Of a stretch of 64,000 bases of DNA, positions 26,506 to 52,600 are shown piece after piece. Each line of letters opens with the position of its first letter. Positions within the stretch are counted from its first letter, which is position 1. The notes beneath the pieces were generated by a model. That model saw only the letters and a list, made by a program, of their open reading frames with translations, was not told where the DNA came from and searched no databases. The stretch is from Parus major (Eukaryota > Chordata > Aves > Passeriformes > Paridae), in the NCBI RefSeq assembly GCF_001522545.3, contig NC_031769.1, forward strand, positions 22,219,419-22,283,418, read 5' to 3'. Position numbers and translations under genes: made by a program.

Positions 26506-29500
26506 CTTTGGAGGATTTCCAGATGTTGTGTAGACTTCATATGGAGGGCACATGCTGATGAATAGATGCATTAATAAAATTAATCAAGATTTACAATCCA
26601 ACAGGCTGGAAGGCTGTGTGTATCTGAATGACCAATTTTTGTACAATTTACCAATGGTTGGTAAATATTGGTTAGATGTTCTGTGCACCATTTATTAATT
26701 AGCATCTATTATTTATTCTTCTTTTTATTAAGTATTAACCCTTGCATTCAATGTAAGTATTAAAAAGAAACCCCAAAACAATACACACAACAAAAATCAA
26801 AGTATAAGAAACATTGAGTTGAACTGAGAAATGAATACTGGAAATCCCATGAGATAGTCTGCTTCCTGACAGTTCCCAGTTAGTTTTTTCCTAAATGACA
26901 GGTAAAAATTCAAGTGTTATTGCAGTCCATCGAAAACACATACATGTAGTAGGATGCATGTGCATAGTAGACATGCCAGTGATGACATTCTGCTCAATAC
27001 AGGTAAGGCCACCATCCTAAAGGGCAAATTGTACACAAAAGAAAGACATGAATCAGCTGGAGACCTGAGGGGGAAAAAGACAAGGGTGAGTAAACATCAA
27101 GAATAAAGCCTTCTAAGGAAAAGTCAAAGTAACTCTTCAAAGGGCTCTGAAGAGTTGGGGATAAAAAAAGGACGAGACATTTACAACCTTTAAAATGTAT
27201 CATAGAGAAAGCCAGTGACCTATTTCTATCATAAAGAGGATAAAAAAGAAAATCTAAAATTACAGGAAGGAAGAGAAAGATTAAACTCAAAGAATGCCCC
27301 TTTCATACTAACAATAATAAAGCACTTAAGAAGTTACTGTGGGGTGATGGTTTGTCTAATACTGTCAGTTTTTAAAGAACAATTTAGGCAAATAATCAAC
27401 AGAATTCTGTCATTGATAGTAGACATAGGTAAGATTATTATTTTTTCACATGCCTGTCTTTGTGGGCACAAGTGTTACAGCTGTCAAAAATTGTTCCAAC
27501 TTGGTTGATTTTGAGGTCTCTAAGTCCATCACAGTTTGCACAAGCTGATAATTTGATGCTAGGTTTTGATCACACTAAACAGGAATTACTACTTCTTTTT
27601 GCAATGTCATTCTTTTGTTCAGATAATCTCAGTAAATTAAGTAGGTTGTCTCCTTAACCTGATTTATGAAGAACACAAAACTGATGAAATTATTAAGGTA
27701 GACAGTGAATAAGGAGGAGGATAAGCTGGCATCTTTAGAAAACTGTATTTTGTTGAAGATCTTTTAGTTCATTCAGCTATTCTTTCCTTAGTGGTGTGTG
27801 TTTCACTTGTCTCTAAAGAACCAGATTATTCTCTGTGAAATGGACAGGGGTTTTGTATCCATAAATAAATTTATCTTTTCTAGTAACAGCCAAAAAGCAG
27901 ACAACTGTGCATCCCTTTTTCTCTCTGGGATTTTCAGATAAGTTTCTATCTGTATTATGTACTCCCCCACCATCTAGTCTCCTTTTCTATATAGTATTGT
28001 TCACATATTTTGAAGTATAATTGTCTTTGTTGACAGTGTGAGAGAAATCCAAGGCACTGAAAACATCTGTTAGCAGGATTGTTTTCATTATGAGTGTCTT
28101 GTGGGGTACTTTCTTCTTTGAATCCCTAGTATAGATCTTTCCCCTGCTGCTCAGCCCAGCTGGTGCTGTTGCCTGCTGCTGTTTTGCTGGAAGTTGCTTA
28201 GGTGTCACCCAGAGATACGTTGTAAGGGTATTCTCTGTTAGCATGGGTAACACCATGTCATCTCATAGAGGGAACAGATAGAATTATAAAAAGCCACAGA
28301 AATGTGTGAAAATGAGAGTCTGTGACACTTTTGAACATACCAGTGACACAAAATAAGTTTTAACTGTGGCACAGTAATCTGCAGAGTGCTTAGGTTGGAG
28401 GATAGATGCCATTTAAAAGGAATTAACTTCTTTTGTTCTCCTGTCACTTTAAATATTCCTGGCGCCCATCCTTTTATTGATAAATTATATTATCAGTTTA
28501 AAAATTTGTTGGTGACAAAAAGGAAAGTATTTTAGTCAGGAAAGCTGCTAGGGCATAACTAATGTGTGCCCTCCTTTGAACAGAGAGGAATGGCTCACAA
28601 CAGCCTCACTGCCTCGGTGGAGCAGCACAATCTGTCTGCTGCACCATGGCATCGCCGGCAGCCAAATACTCCTGTTCTTGTTTTAATGGGAGGGTTCTTA
28701 CACATTGCTGGTTTTGCATGATGGGAATGAAGTTGGAAGTGCTTCCTGTTCCATTCACAAGCCCCGGGCTCTCCGTGCATTTCAGCTTCAAAAATGACAG
28801 CTGAAACCAATTAGGCAGAATTATGGGACGCCTAAGTCACATGGAGATTTATCATGACTGAAGAAGAGGAGGGAAAGGGAATGTATTGCATGGGAAGTAG
28901 AAGAGACTAATTTAATTAGAAGAGAATGACATTCACATTATTATTATGGAGAAGGGTGAGCAAAGTAGAGATCATTTCACGTCACTAGCCATGCCTTTGA
29001 AACGAAACGTCCCACCCTTTGTCAGAACACGTTTGTGTTTGAGTCTGATTTCTGAGCAAGATAGCTGAGCAAAACAGTTGATGTAAAAGTGAAGCACACA
29101 GCATATCTGAGGACATTTCTAGCTTGTGGTTTACTCATCTATTCATAATTAGAATTTCTTCAAGAGGAGAAGGGGAGTCATCAACATTTGTATTTTTTCC
29201 CTGCTTTGTTTACATATTCTCTCTTTTCCAGACCTAGGATGTAATGTATATAAACCTTGCTTCAGCTGTATAAATATCAGCCAGGATTCTTTTCCCTTCA
29301 GCAGATGCTTATGCGCAGTATGCTCACAAACATAAACACACACATGTCTACTTATAAACCAGAGTCTTGCTGAATAAAAGTGACTTTCATACAGTTACAC
29401 ACTGCCCCAAGTTTAAATCAAAACCCAAATTCATCAATTCATTTCTTCATGTGGGCTTGGAAGACAATATTTCATAAGTAAATCATAGTTTATATAGAGT

Positions 29501-29573
29501 TGTCATAGTAGTTGATGGTATGAGAGGGAAAATGAGTGAAAAATATTATAGAGAGAGTCTGAGCAAGTGTGCA

Positions 29574-29638
29574 TTTTCTTTTCTTTTTTTTTCTTTTCTT
29601 TTTTTTAAAAAGTGTTTTCTTTTTTTTTCTTTTTTTTT
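29574..29638. repeat. T-rich pyrimidine tract with C interruptions
   Basis: Two blocks of mostly T with scattered C (29574-29606 and 29615-29638) are separated by a short AAAAAGTG segment. This is low-complexity DNA. On the minus strand it reads as an A/G tract, so it could also be a degraded retroposon tail, but no element body is recognisable beside it. Confidence 0.85.
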
Positions 29639-32600
29639 AACTCCTGGTACAACTTTGTTGATTTTTGTTTAGACTATGGGCACTTGTGTTTGAAAAGTAA
29701 CTTAAACTCTCTCTCATTCTCTGGTACCTGTAGGAGTTGTGATACTTGTCTCTGTCAGAGGGAGGAAAATATTAGCAAATAATTTAAGTTTTAAGTTTGG
29801 GTTAAAAATGGGTATTGGCTGATGTGCTTCTATATTTAGTTTGGAAGCAAGAGTAGGTGAACCAGCATTGCTGAGCATGGGTTTTTATGCCCTATCCTAG
29901 GAAGCACTGTGCAGCCTCTGGTCCATGTACAGAAATTGTTCCATCTAGCCCAGGAAGGGACATGGGATTCCTTCATGGAGGCCTTGTTACTTGAGGTGTG
30001 CACTGAGGAAAGGGTTTGTGTTTTAATGTCCTGAGAGAAGGTAACAGAAAGGCTGGGCAGGGCCTTTTCAAGGAGGTGTAGCTGTGTGTGCCAGAACCCT
30101 GAAGTTAAGGTGGAGCCCTGGAGCCACGATCTTCTGGCATACAGTAGTGAAGTGCAATTATTCGAAGGTAAAAATGCCAAAGTCTGTCTCAGATCAGCTA
30201 TATTTACTTTTACTTTCAGCCAAAATGTCCATGGTATCTTGAGCCTCTATCTGGAGGACCCTTATTTTAAATATTCAAGTTGTACAGTATGGATTTAGAA
30301 TTTAGGGGATGGATAGCCTTGGTGCTGTGGGTAGCATTAGACTATTATTTTGAAAACTGCCCCAAGTTTGGTCAAGTGATAAGCTTCAGAAAAATCATAA
30401 ATTGTACTTAAGACCGACGTCTTTGAAGATTCCTCCTCTCTTCTCAAGGACTTTAGTCTCTCACTTCAACTATTGTAGCTGTTAATTTCTGACAAAGAGA
30501 AATTATTCCTGTGGAAGCCAGTAGTGGGAGGAGAGATCAAATTGTTCACTTAAAGCATAACAGGTTTTGCAGAAAACACTGTTCTGTTAGTGAAGTGGGA
30601 AAGCTCTTATAATTGGAGGACCAAGATAAAGATGGCCTGGGCAGTCTCCTTTTTTCACCCTTGTGGAAGTGCATGTTGTGCAGCTCTACTAAGGATTGTG
30701 TGGTGAAGGCATGTGATTGTTGTTGAATTTCTCTAATTTTTTGTGAATGTGGGAACCAGGATGTCTTCTGAGGTTCCTGCCTCATTTGAAGTATCATTTC
30801 AAGACTAGCTAGGTAATACTGCTGTAGAGAACTGGCTTCCACCCCTGCTGTATTGGGAATTGTCATCGCTAGTTGAAATTGCTGTCATTACAGATTTCTG
30901 CTATTCAGCATGAGAATCTCAGTCTCCTTTGCAAAAGCATTACACATTTACAGCTGTAACTAAAGCCACTGTTGCAGAGTAGTTGAGACAAGGCTCTCAG
31001 CCAGGCATGAGAAGGGCACAATGCTTAGGTGGATGATTATGTGTAGATTTATTGCTAATATGTATTTAAATATTACCAATGCATTTTATATTCCTTTTCA
31101 GACCAGTGTGCACCAAAATCAATAGCAACAAATCAGCTTCCCTGTCTCTGGAATGGCAGCATCCTGACAGTTCTTTCTGTAATGTCTACCAGGTGTTCTT
31201 AGCTTAGGACAAACCACATTGCCCATCAGAGACAGCAAAAAGGAAGAGGGTGTGTGTGGGGCCAAGGGATGCACCTGAAGACCAGAATATTTTCCACTGC
31301 GATCACAATCAGTCAAAACACAGAATAAAAAATAGTGCCAAATGCTCTGAAAAGTCAAAACCAAAGTTCTTAGAGCAGAATTTCCCAGATCAATGATTCT
31401 TAGGATTTTTTTTGTCTTTGCTTCATAAAAAAAGGAAGTAATGCCTTATGTCTCCTACATTGCTATGAAATTATTCTACGTTTGTAAAATGTGTCAATAC
31501 CATAGCAATAAGCAGGGTAGGAAAACCTGTGACATTATTTCAGTCTTCAAAGCAGCAAAAAGGCCAGACTCTGCAAGCTGTTTGAGAATATAAGAAAACC
31601 CCCTAACTGTAATACAGCTCAGTTATTTTTTAATCAAGTATCTCCTATTCTGTTCAGTGAGTGTGTCTAATCCTGGGAAGGAAAAAAAGTGTGATTACAT
31701 TAGACCTTTTAGGAGTTATCATAATCCACATTTAATGGGGAAACAAATAAAAGGTTGGATAAGCCCCATTAATTCTTCACTTTCCTAGCTTTTGAGTTCT
31801 ACTCTATAGAAACTTGATCTATCTCTGCTTACTGTTTTTTGTGTAGCTGTTTTGAGCAGAGGAGTTCCAATTGATTATTTGTACATATAGGTGTGGGTAC
31901 ACTGGTGGAGTGTAAAGGGCAGGAACGAATGGGATTTTGAACTTAAACTAAAATATCACATGTTCTGTCAGCGTGATATTACTTTGGTGATTTATGTGTG
32001 TTAGGGGTTAACAGTATGGGTGATAGAGCTGTTAAAAGCTAGCTTGAAGCAGAATTGGCCTAGCCAGGTCCACTTGGGATCAGAAGGTGTACAATTACCT
32101 GGAAGTCTCTGTACTGCATTCCCAATATGCTGCTTCCCTCTGAGGTTGCCTGACCCTCTGAGACAGTGCAGAATGGACTGTAAAAGGTGTGTTGGTTGGT
32201 CTGTTTCTTGTCTTTGTACCTTGTTTCAGTATAGTTTTATGTTACTGCCAATGTGTAATTGTATCTTGAATTTTCCTTTAGGGTATATATTTTATTAGGT
32301 CAGGATGGTGACCACAGCAAAGACTCCAGTGTCAGAGTATGGCAGGCTGTATTTGCAGCCACTCTTCCACTTGGGAAAGCATATTGTTTTCCACCATGAA
32401 ATATAGCATGAAGAAAAACCCTCCATCTATATAGTACAAATTTCATGGAATACCATTAAAAAACCGCTTTCATCCAGCTTACTCCCTTGTTTTCTTTTCT
32501 AATGCTTTCCTGAAACTTGCATTTGTTTTGTCTTCTTCAATGTCAGTTGTGCACACAGCACTGGAGCAGACACTTTGGCTGCCAAAAGGGAAAACAGGTT

Positions 32601-35600
32601 TAGAAAGAGCTGTCTCTGCAGCACTGTCAGTTTTCCTGGCTGTACTAATGTTTAATTCAATGTGCATTCGCTCCCTACCTTGGAAAAGGGGAGCAGCTGA
32701 TGTTGCCTTTGCTTTGCTGCCACCTTCTTTTTTTTAAAGTGGGGAGCAATGTGCTCTAACATTTTAAATTGCTTCCACAGTTCTTACCATAATGTTTAGC
32801 TACTTTTATGAGAAGGACTCTTAGTTTTATGAAAGCAAATAGCTGACAGATTTGAACAGAAAATACTTTCCATTTCTTTTCCCCATCTGAATGAAGGTTT
32901 GGTACACATTCCTCTGTGTCTGTAGTGTGTATGTAGAGAAAAAAATAAATGCCAAAAGACTACAGCACAACTGACTGTAAGGTTTCCAGGATCCTGAGGA
33001 AATTGCTGCTTACCCCGACTTTCAGGCAGACATGTTCAATCAGTTTTTGTAAGTTTTGACGGTTAGACTGATGGCAGAAGGTTATATCAGGCAATTGGGA
33101 AATTGTCTTCATCCTTGGGGTAGGAAGAATAAGTTAATGATGGATAACACAAATGCGATCATCATTGATGTTTCTGTATGGAGAAAATGCATCCAAATAG
33201 TAACAAATATAACCATAAAAAAATGAGGTTATCCTCATCCTTTGTTACAAGTATATTGGAAATAAAAAATATGACTTATTTCTATTCCTAGAGTTGTGAC
33301 TCTGAATAGGATGAGAAGCTTTTGGTGAATAAAAATATGCAGTTAGTGCAGCTGGTGTGGTAGGGCTCTGGGGAGGGGACCTTCAGAAGTAATGCTGGGT
33401 TTGTCTTCCTCTGATCTGGTTTCTGTCAGCTGACTGCTTGCAAATCATAGAAAACAGTAGAAAGTGAAGGAGGCAATGAACTTCCCACTTACCAGGTTAT
33501 CAGTTGTTCACAAAAGCTGAAAGATTGAACTGGGGGCAAATGATAATTCCTTGAGCCAGCCCACTCAAGGGAGTGTGCCGTGCTCAGGGGCCACGATGGC
33601 TGTGTCTGAGGATGGGACAGCACTTCCCTGGCCACCCTAATGGACTCTCTAAAGTGACATTTCAGTCTTTTCTTTAAACATCTCTTGAACACTGCTGGTG
33701 CCAGCACTATTCAAAGACAGGCATTTCTCTTGAGTAACAGATAACCCATTAAAATTAGTTGATTCCCACAAATTTCTTATTTGACATCAGTCATCACCTG
33801 TAGTAATGGTGTTTCAGCTGATATTAAGGCAGATTCTTGTGCTAGGATTAGTACTCAGAACCTGTTAGTTTATTAAAACAAATGACAAGATTAGCAGATG
33901 ACTTTGTTTAAGTGTGTTTTCTTGGTGTTCATACAGTAAACAAGACAAAAATGTGAAATGTAGTGATGCGTACTGAAGGGTGCCTGGCCCATTTGTGGCA
34001 TGGTTTATTGATCCGGTCCCAGAAGGCTAACTGGGAGAATTGAAGAGGAATTTGTACCTTAAGGCTAAAGATTTTACAGAAATGAGGAGTAAGTCTTTAA
34101 ACTTAAGAGTCTTAATAAGAGTCTTTATACAAAATAAGTAAAATCTTTGACACTAACAATTCACTTGTAGAATCCATCTTCAAATTTTCTTTGTAAATGC
34201 TTTCACTAACTTGTAAGCTATAAATTGAAGAATTGCTGTCTGTATCTTGCATTTTGGAATAAACTCTATTTTGCTGTATTTAGTGTGGTTTGACTGTTTG
34301 AGCATGCCCTCTGCCCTTGTGATACACATGCTGTTCATTTTGGGATTCAAGCAATTTCCTGCAGTCAGGGCTCTTGCTCTCTTGAAGCCATGTAAGAATT
34401 TGTGAAAATAGTTGTGCTAGTGCACAGCCTAATCATCCTGTGCATCTTTATGTCTTTACAATGTTAATTCTACATGCACAGAGTAGAATCACACTTGTAG
34501 TTTGTGATTTCAGAAGCGATTATGCAGGATAGTTGTGACTAGAAAAAATTTTGGGTCTTGGGTGTGAACTTTCCTATGTATCTGAATAACTCTGCAAAAG
34601 AAGGCTAAAGAATGTCTTCTGGTTTGGGAAATGTTGCACAGAGACACCATTCTGCTGTGTGGAAGGCAGCTTTTGTCCAAAACTCTCACTTTGAAAACTG
34701 CCTGTATTTAGCTGGGCTGTTGTGTATGTGAGGCAGGTATTGCCAAGTAGCTTTTCAAGGAATGTTGGATGATTTTTACCAGATGTGTTCAGAAACCAGA
34801 TGTGGAAGGCAGAGTCTGTCTCTGAGTATTTTCTGGTTAATCAAATTCATATTTTTGGGTTTTTTTATTCTGAACATAATTCCAGAAGCTGAGTTGTGCA
34901 AGCACATTAGAGAAGCAACATGCCACTTGACTGAAACCATGCTGCTGGAGTGTAGAAATGTAAGAGAAGAATACAGAGAAAAGTGTTTCCATAATAAAAG
35001 CTATAAACATTTATTCATTTAAAATAACATTAATCTATACATTGCAAGTCTTTTTTTGTTTGTTTCTAATGAAGAGATTTCATGCTACATTTGCAGGAAA
35101 TATATGTAACTATGAAGTGAAAACTTTGGTTTGAATTTCCCATGAAGTTCTTTCCTAAAGTATCTTTATTTAATGCCTGTACATGTACATAATATGTGCT
35201 TCTTTTTGAACTGGAAAGTACCATTCAGTACTCTGACATGCAATGCCTTTCAGCTTCGTTTTCTAAACCTTTAACCCATCTTAATTTGGAATCACTATAA
35301 AATTATATTTAAAGGGCAATGTTATCATGTGAACGATGGGAGCTGGATGTGAGATTATCCCTCTATGTTCTTCCTCTTGTGTCTCAATAGTATCTTTGTG
35401 GTGTTGATGGTGATACAAGTTTTAGAATGGTATTAAAATTCAGGTAATTAATCTACCAAATGCAGGGTGTTAGAAAAAATATTAATTTGCATTTGTTGAA
35501 TATTCATATCAGTTATCAAGGCTGTTAAATAAAATGAGTGTAAAGGTACAAATGTGTGTTTGCACATATGTGGCTGAAAAAAGGAAATCTTGTTTTCCAT

Positions 35601-35688
35601 TTGTTATGTCCACTCCTAAGTAGAAGGGTATTTATTGCTGCAGTCATATGGATATTAATATAGTTTTCTCCATCTGACTTTCTTTTAG

Positions 35689-35751
35689 CACACTGATTTA
35701 TGTCAGTACATGGACAAACACCCTGGAGGGCTTCATCCAGAGAATGTGAAG
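35689..35751 (+). CDS. CDK14: CDK14 kinase exon B (alphaD segment), 63 bp internal
   Basis: The exon has 21 complete codons, HTDLCQYMDKHPGG then LHPENVK. It is bounded by TTTTAG and the donor GTAAGA, so both flanking introns are phase 0. It encodes the stretch after the hinge that forms helix alphaD and leads to helix alphaE. In CDKs this contributes to the front of the ATP pocket. The residues match CDK14; CDK15 is recalled to read LAQYMSQHPGG here, so the paralogue fits less well. Phase and sequence join directly to exon A (EYV) and to exon C (LFLFQLL). The length is divisible by three, so skipping it would leave the reading frame intact while removing part of the kinase fold. Confidence 0.96.
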
Positions 35752-48353
<12,602 letters not shown>

Positions 48354-51300
48354 TGACTTCTCTTCCCCTACCCCCACCCTATTCCTTAGACACACCTTCT
48401 TCATTGTAGATAATGGCACATTTTTCTCCTGAGTGAAGAAATTGATTATGGTCAACAAAATGCTTGATTAAAAGGGAGCAAGTGAAAAACAAGTATCTAC
48501 TCCAGTTCTCTCAAGGAAGATCATGCTGAAAGTATTTCCATTTTATTTACCATGGGACCTCTGAAGTAGAATTAAAAACCTTTAAAAAGGAAGGAAAAAA
48601 GGTAGAGAGAGACCTGAGGAAATACAGACTGTATAAAAAACACAATCATTTTATGGAAGCAGCTCTAGGGTTGTGAAGATCTGGATTAACTTTTATTAAA
48701 TGGTCATTGAAAGAGACTGAAGGACACAAGAATATGTGTTCCTTCTGTAGAAAAGAGGACACTAGCATCACCTGGACTGCTTTCAGTATCCATTAGTTTT
48801 TTTCTGGGGAAGCCTTTAGTGGAGTATAAAGTCAGGATAAATTATCCACTGAAATCTTAGCCTTTGGCCTATTTTTAAATTTTTAAGCTGTTTTCTAGTG
48901 GCTACACCAAGGCAAGTACTCTTTCCTCTAAAAACTATCATGAATGCAGATGTGGAAAATGGCAATATTTTTCTTTAGTGGTTTTCACAAAAGGTTGTAG
49001 GAATTTCCTTCTTTCCTGTAGGTCAGCTTCTCAGCTACTGATTCCAGCAGTACTTTTGAAGTAAGCTGAAAATAATATGACCTATTGGTCTTTTAAAAAT
49101 GTCTTTTATTTTATGTCTGCTATCCACATCATGCTTCACATTTCATGCAGCAGCAGTAATGAGGAAGCCTTGTGTGCTAATTGGCAATTTCACTGTTAAT
49201 GTAGTCGTGAGGCTTTGTCTTTTAATTAGCGTTACTGCAATTAACAGCTCAGTGTGTATTTGCTATGCTGGAGAAGGGAACAGGACTTAAGGTAGACACA
49301 GTCCACAAGAACTTGATTGGCCTTTAGATTGTCAGGCAATTAGAGAAATAATATTGGAAGCAATTGTCTCCTGGTTTGTGTACGATTTTTTGTTGTCATT
49401 TTTCAAAACTTGCTGTTTTTTGAAATAAACGCTTTAAAAAGCCATTCATGCATGTTGCATTTTACTATGAGCTTTCATCTCTTAAGGATATGAAACAGGT
49501 GCATCATTCAGTGTTCTTGTAGTGAAATGTGAGTTAACCATCTGATGAAGGTGCTGTGCTGTTTAATAGTTTTGTTGTATCATTTACATGTATAGAACCC
49601 TATGAACTAATCTGACTTTCAAGTATCCCCATATTATAAACCTTTCAGGAGATTGTAACAATGTTCTTCAAGTTCTCTAGCTTTGTGGAATGCTGAAAAC
49701 CATAAAAAAATCTCTCAAACTCTTTTGTACGTAAAATGTTGCCTATGGTGTGTGTTACTGAAGCTCTATGGTCTATGTGGCTGGGGAGAAGGAAACTTTT
49801 TTGCTGAGCTTTTTTTTTAAAAAAACCAACAACCTGCCTTTCACCAGCACTATTAAATGCATTGCTGGAGGTGTGGACTGATCACAAATGTCCAGCTCAG
49901 ACGTAAGTTGACTCTCTGGCTGTGTTGCCTGGTGTTGCCATAGTGCAGAGGACAGGGTGGGATGCTTTTTCATGCCCTGCTATAGTAGAAAATGTGACTG
50001 TCTATCACTTGTGATGAAATTGTTGTCTCATTGTAGCACCAGGCTAAATATCCCAGTGATGACATGAAAGGCTGGATTTTCACAGCTTTGTGTTGGCAGC
50101 AGTTTAAGGTTGACCATTGTGTATGGTTTTCATAGTGGGACTAGAAATGTATAAGTACAACCAGAAAGAAATACACAGTGGCAGAGACATGAATGTGTAA
50201 TATTGTGCTGAGGATATTTTTTCCCTTTCAAGTTTGCCTTGACATAACAGAAACATCTGCGTAATCTACTATTATGCACAGAGAGATTATGTATCTCCTT
50301 TTTTTTTCCTTTTAAAGCTAGATTTTCTTTCATGGCTCATGACCTCATAAAACTGAAAACCAGATGGGTTAAATTTCTCTTCTGAGAACCAAGATGAAAA
50401 ACTAGAACTGATGAGGTTAAAGTCTGAAAGGTCATGACCTCTTTCACTGGAAGCATGAGAAATGAGAGCACACCTGTGTGCTTTCTGTGTGCCCCTGTGC
50501 ATATTTATTTACTTAAATACTGTATTATGATAGCAATATATAATTATTATTATTTAAACTTATTTAAATACTATATTATTATATATCTTCTACCTTCCCA
50601 GTATGAAAGACTCTTCTTAAATACGATCTAAAATACAGTCCTATTTCTCTTTATGATTTTCTCCCACAAATGACTGATTTGCAATAATGTGCTTGGAAAG
50701 GAAGTCAGTTTAGATTGTATACTTGATTAATTACATGAGGAGCCATGTGGAAATTAGAAAGATGGTTGTTTTGCTTTCAAATGCACTCAAGGCAGGAGAG
50801 AACCTATCAAGAAATCAGTTTCTGTTAGAGAAAGGATTGCCTTTGCTAGCATAATAAATATAAAATCCTAGAGCAAAGGCCTTTTAGTCTCTAAGGACAA
50901 GACCTTCAGATTTTGGTTTCTTAAGTTTACTAAAATAATCATCATCATGTCTGAAGTTTTTCATTTGGCGTCAGGCTTATTTAATCTCTTCACTGTAGGA
51001 TATCAAATACTTAAAAGTAGGCTAGTGGATCACAGTTCTTGAATAAACAAGGTAAAAGAAAGGCTATTCATATCTGCCAGTGCATTGCACTGCGGCTGAA
51101 GTGGAATCTTTGAATAACTGTGGGCATGTGTTTTCTATAGCAGGACTCCCAGACATAGATAGTTCACCGTGTGGGAGTGTCTTTGTTCAGATGAACAGCG
51201 GTTTGCTTTTCTGTTCATTGTGCTCTAGCTGCTAGGAAATGAACATTTATGAGAAGACTCAGCAGTCAAATGAAAAGGGAGAACAGAATATAGAGGCTTT

Positions 51301-51589
51301 ATCAAATTAAAAATGGATGACCTATAAAAAATGGCTTTCTTGAGAAGATATAATAGGGGAGACTACATCTTGAGTAATTGTTGCTGTGAAAAATAGTCCT
51401 TGAACACCATACCTGCATTCTTTTTAAAATCTAATTAAAATTCCAGAGGAAAATAACGTATATTAGGGATTCTTACGGAATGAAGTGTACAAATTATTTT
51501 TGATCCTGTGGTGTGAATTTGGTTGTCTGAGTTTGTTTATTTCCCCTCCTGCATATATCAGTCTAAGAAATAAAGTATTTTAAACCTCT

Positions 51590-51985
51590 AATGAGTAACA
51601 CGGTAAGAAATTTGCCTCAGCCTTCAACAGAAAGACTAGTAATCCTCAGGGGCACCAACCCCCTGAGCTGGTAGGCATGGACAGGGAGCAAAACAGAGCC
51701 CCTGCAATCCTGGAGGAAGTAGTTAGTGACCTCCTGTGCCAGTCAGACACTCCCAAGTCTGTGGATCCAGATGGGATTCGTGTGAGTGTACTGAAGGAGC
51801 TGGCAGAAGAGCTCATCAGGCCACTCTCCATAATTTATCTTCGATCCCGGTTAGCTGGGGAGGTCCCAGATGCCTGGAGGTTAGCAAATGTGAAATCCAT
51901 CTAAAAGAAGGGTCTGGGGACCCTTCTGGGTCTGGAGAAGGTCGGGGGAATGACAGGCCTGTCAGTCTGACCTCAGGAAAGGACC
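51590..51985 (+). mobile_element. CR1 LINE fragment A, reverse transcriptase N-terminal part
   Basis: Conceptual translation on the + strand gives a decayed stretch of CR1 ORF2, the region between endonuclease and reverse transcriptase and the first RT block. Recognisable pieces in order are FASAF, EEVVSDLL, VDPDGI, LKELAEELIRPLSIIY, GEVPDAWRLANV and, after a stop and frame changes, DRPVSLTS. The best open stretch is 51677-51904. An in-frame stop at the FKKG position and a frameshift show that it is dead. The fragment is truncated at both ends. Its borders are approximate. Orientation matches the host gene. Confidence 0.88.
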
Positions 51986-52027
51986 TGTAAGCATCATAGG
52001 ATCCAACTCCTGGACAAACCCAAGAAT

Positions 52028-52600
52028 CACACCATGAACCTGAGTGTACTGGGAAAACCAGCTGATGTCACTGTCAGGCTGCTCTCTCTGATCTTTGACA
52101 GACTTTGATTGAGAGAAGTTCCAAATAACTGGAAAGGTTTACCCATTTGCAAGAAGGGAAGGAAGAAGGTCTGGAGTACTGCAGCTTGGTCAACCACTAT
52201 GCCATAGAAAATAATGGGGTGAGGCTTTTTGGAAGTAGCTTCTGTAGGTGTGAAGAAAGTGCCAGTTTCAGTCAAGGTAAATCGTGTTTGATCCATGGGA
52301 TTGCCTTCTGTAATGAGATGAGGAGCTCTACAGTCTCCCAGTGCTTTAAGAGTTGGTTACCAAGAGCACAGTGGTGCTTTTTACTCAGGAGCACAGTGGG
52401 AGGATGAGGGATAATGGTCATAAGCTGAAACACAACTGGCTATAAGGAAGGAAATGTTTGGTATGAAAATCCTTCAGCACTGGAATAGCCCAGAGATGTT
52501 ATGAAATCTCTGCTTCCCTTAGCAGACTACGCCTGGAACAGTCTGGCAGATTGAACTAGGCAAATTCTCCTTCTTGTGTTGTTCTGTGGCTCTGTAAATA
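52028..52600 (+). mobile_element. CR1 LINE fragment B, RT part joined to 3' end, internally deleted
   Basis: A second, more diverged CR1 copy starts again within the RT region already present in fragment A. Pieces are ADVT, LLSLIFD, REVPNNWKG, CKKGRKE and SQGKSCL (the equivalents of CR1 PLSIIFE, GEVP.DW, FKKGRKE and TKGKSCL). These are spread over more than one frame with stops. After about 52,325 the rest of the RT is missing. The sequence passes to 3' UTR-like DNA (CATAAGCTGAAACACAAC, then ATAAGGAAGGAAATG and GCACTGGAATAGCCC) and ends with degenerate TTCTGTGG-type tail repeats near 52,590. It is an old, non-functional copy with approximate borders. Confidence 0.82.

Larger units (their letters stand above)
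21248..35688 (+). other. CDK14: CDK14 intron, phase 0, 14,441 bp
   Basis: The intron runs from GTGAGT at 21248 to the pyrimidine-rich acceptor TTTCTTTTAG ending at 35688. It separates the Val codon ending exon A from the His codon opening exon B. It contains one CR1 3' end (26383-26505) and a long pyrimidine tract (29574-29638). A comparatively GC-richer block lies at about 28,600-28,990 and contains a homeodomain-type palindrome, CTAATTTAATTAG, at 28907-28919. The remainder is AT-rich unique-looking DNA in which I recognise no gene, RNA or other transposon. Open frames of up to about 114 codons occur on both strands, without signal peptides, domains or splice context that would support them. 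Confidence 0.93.
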
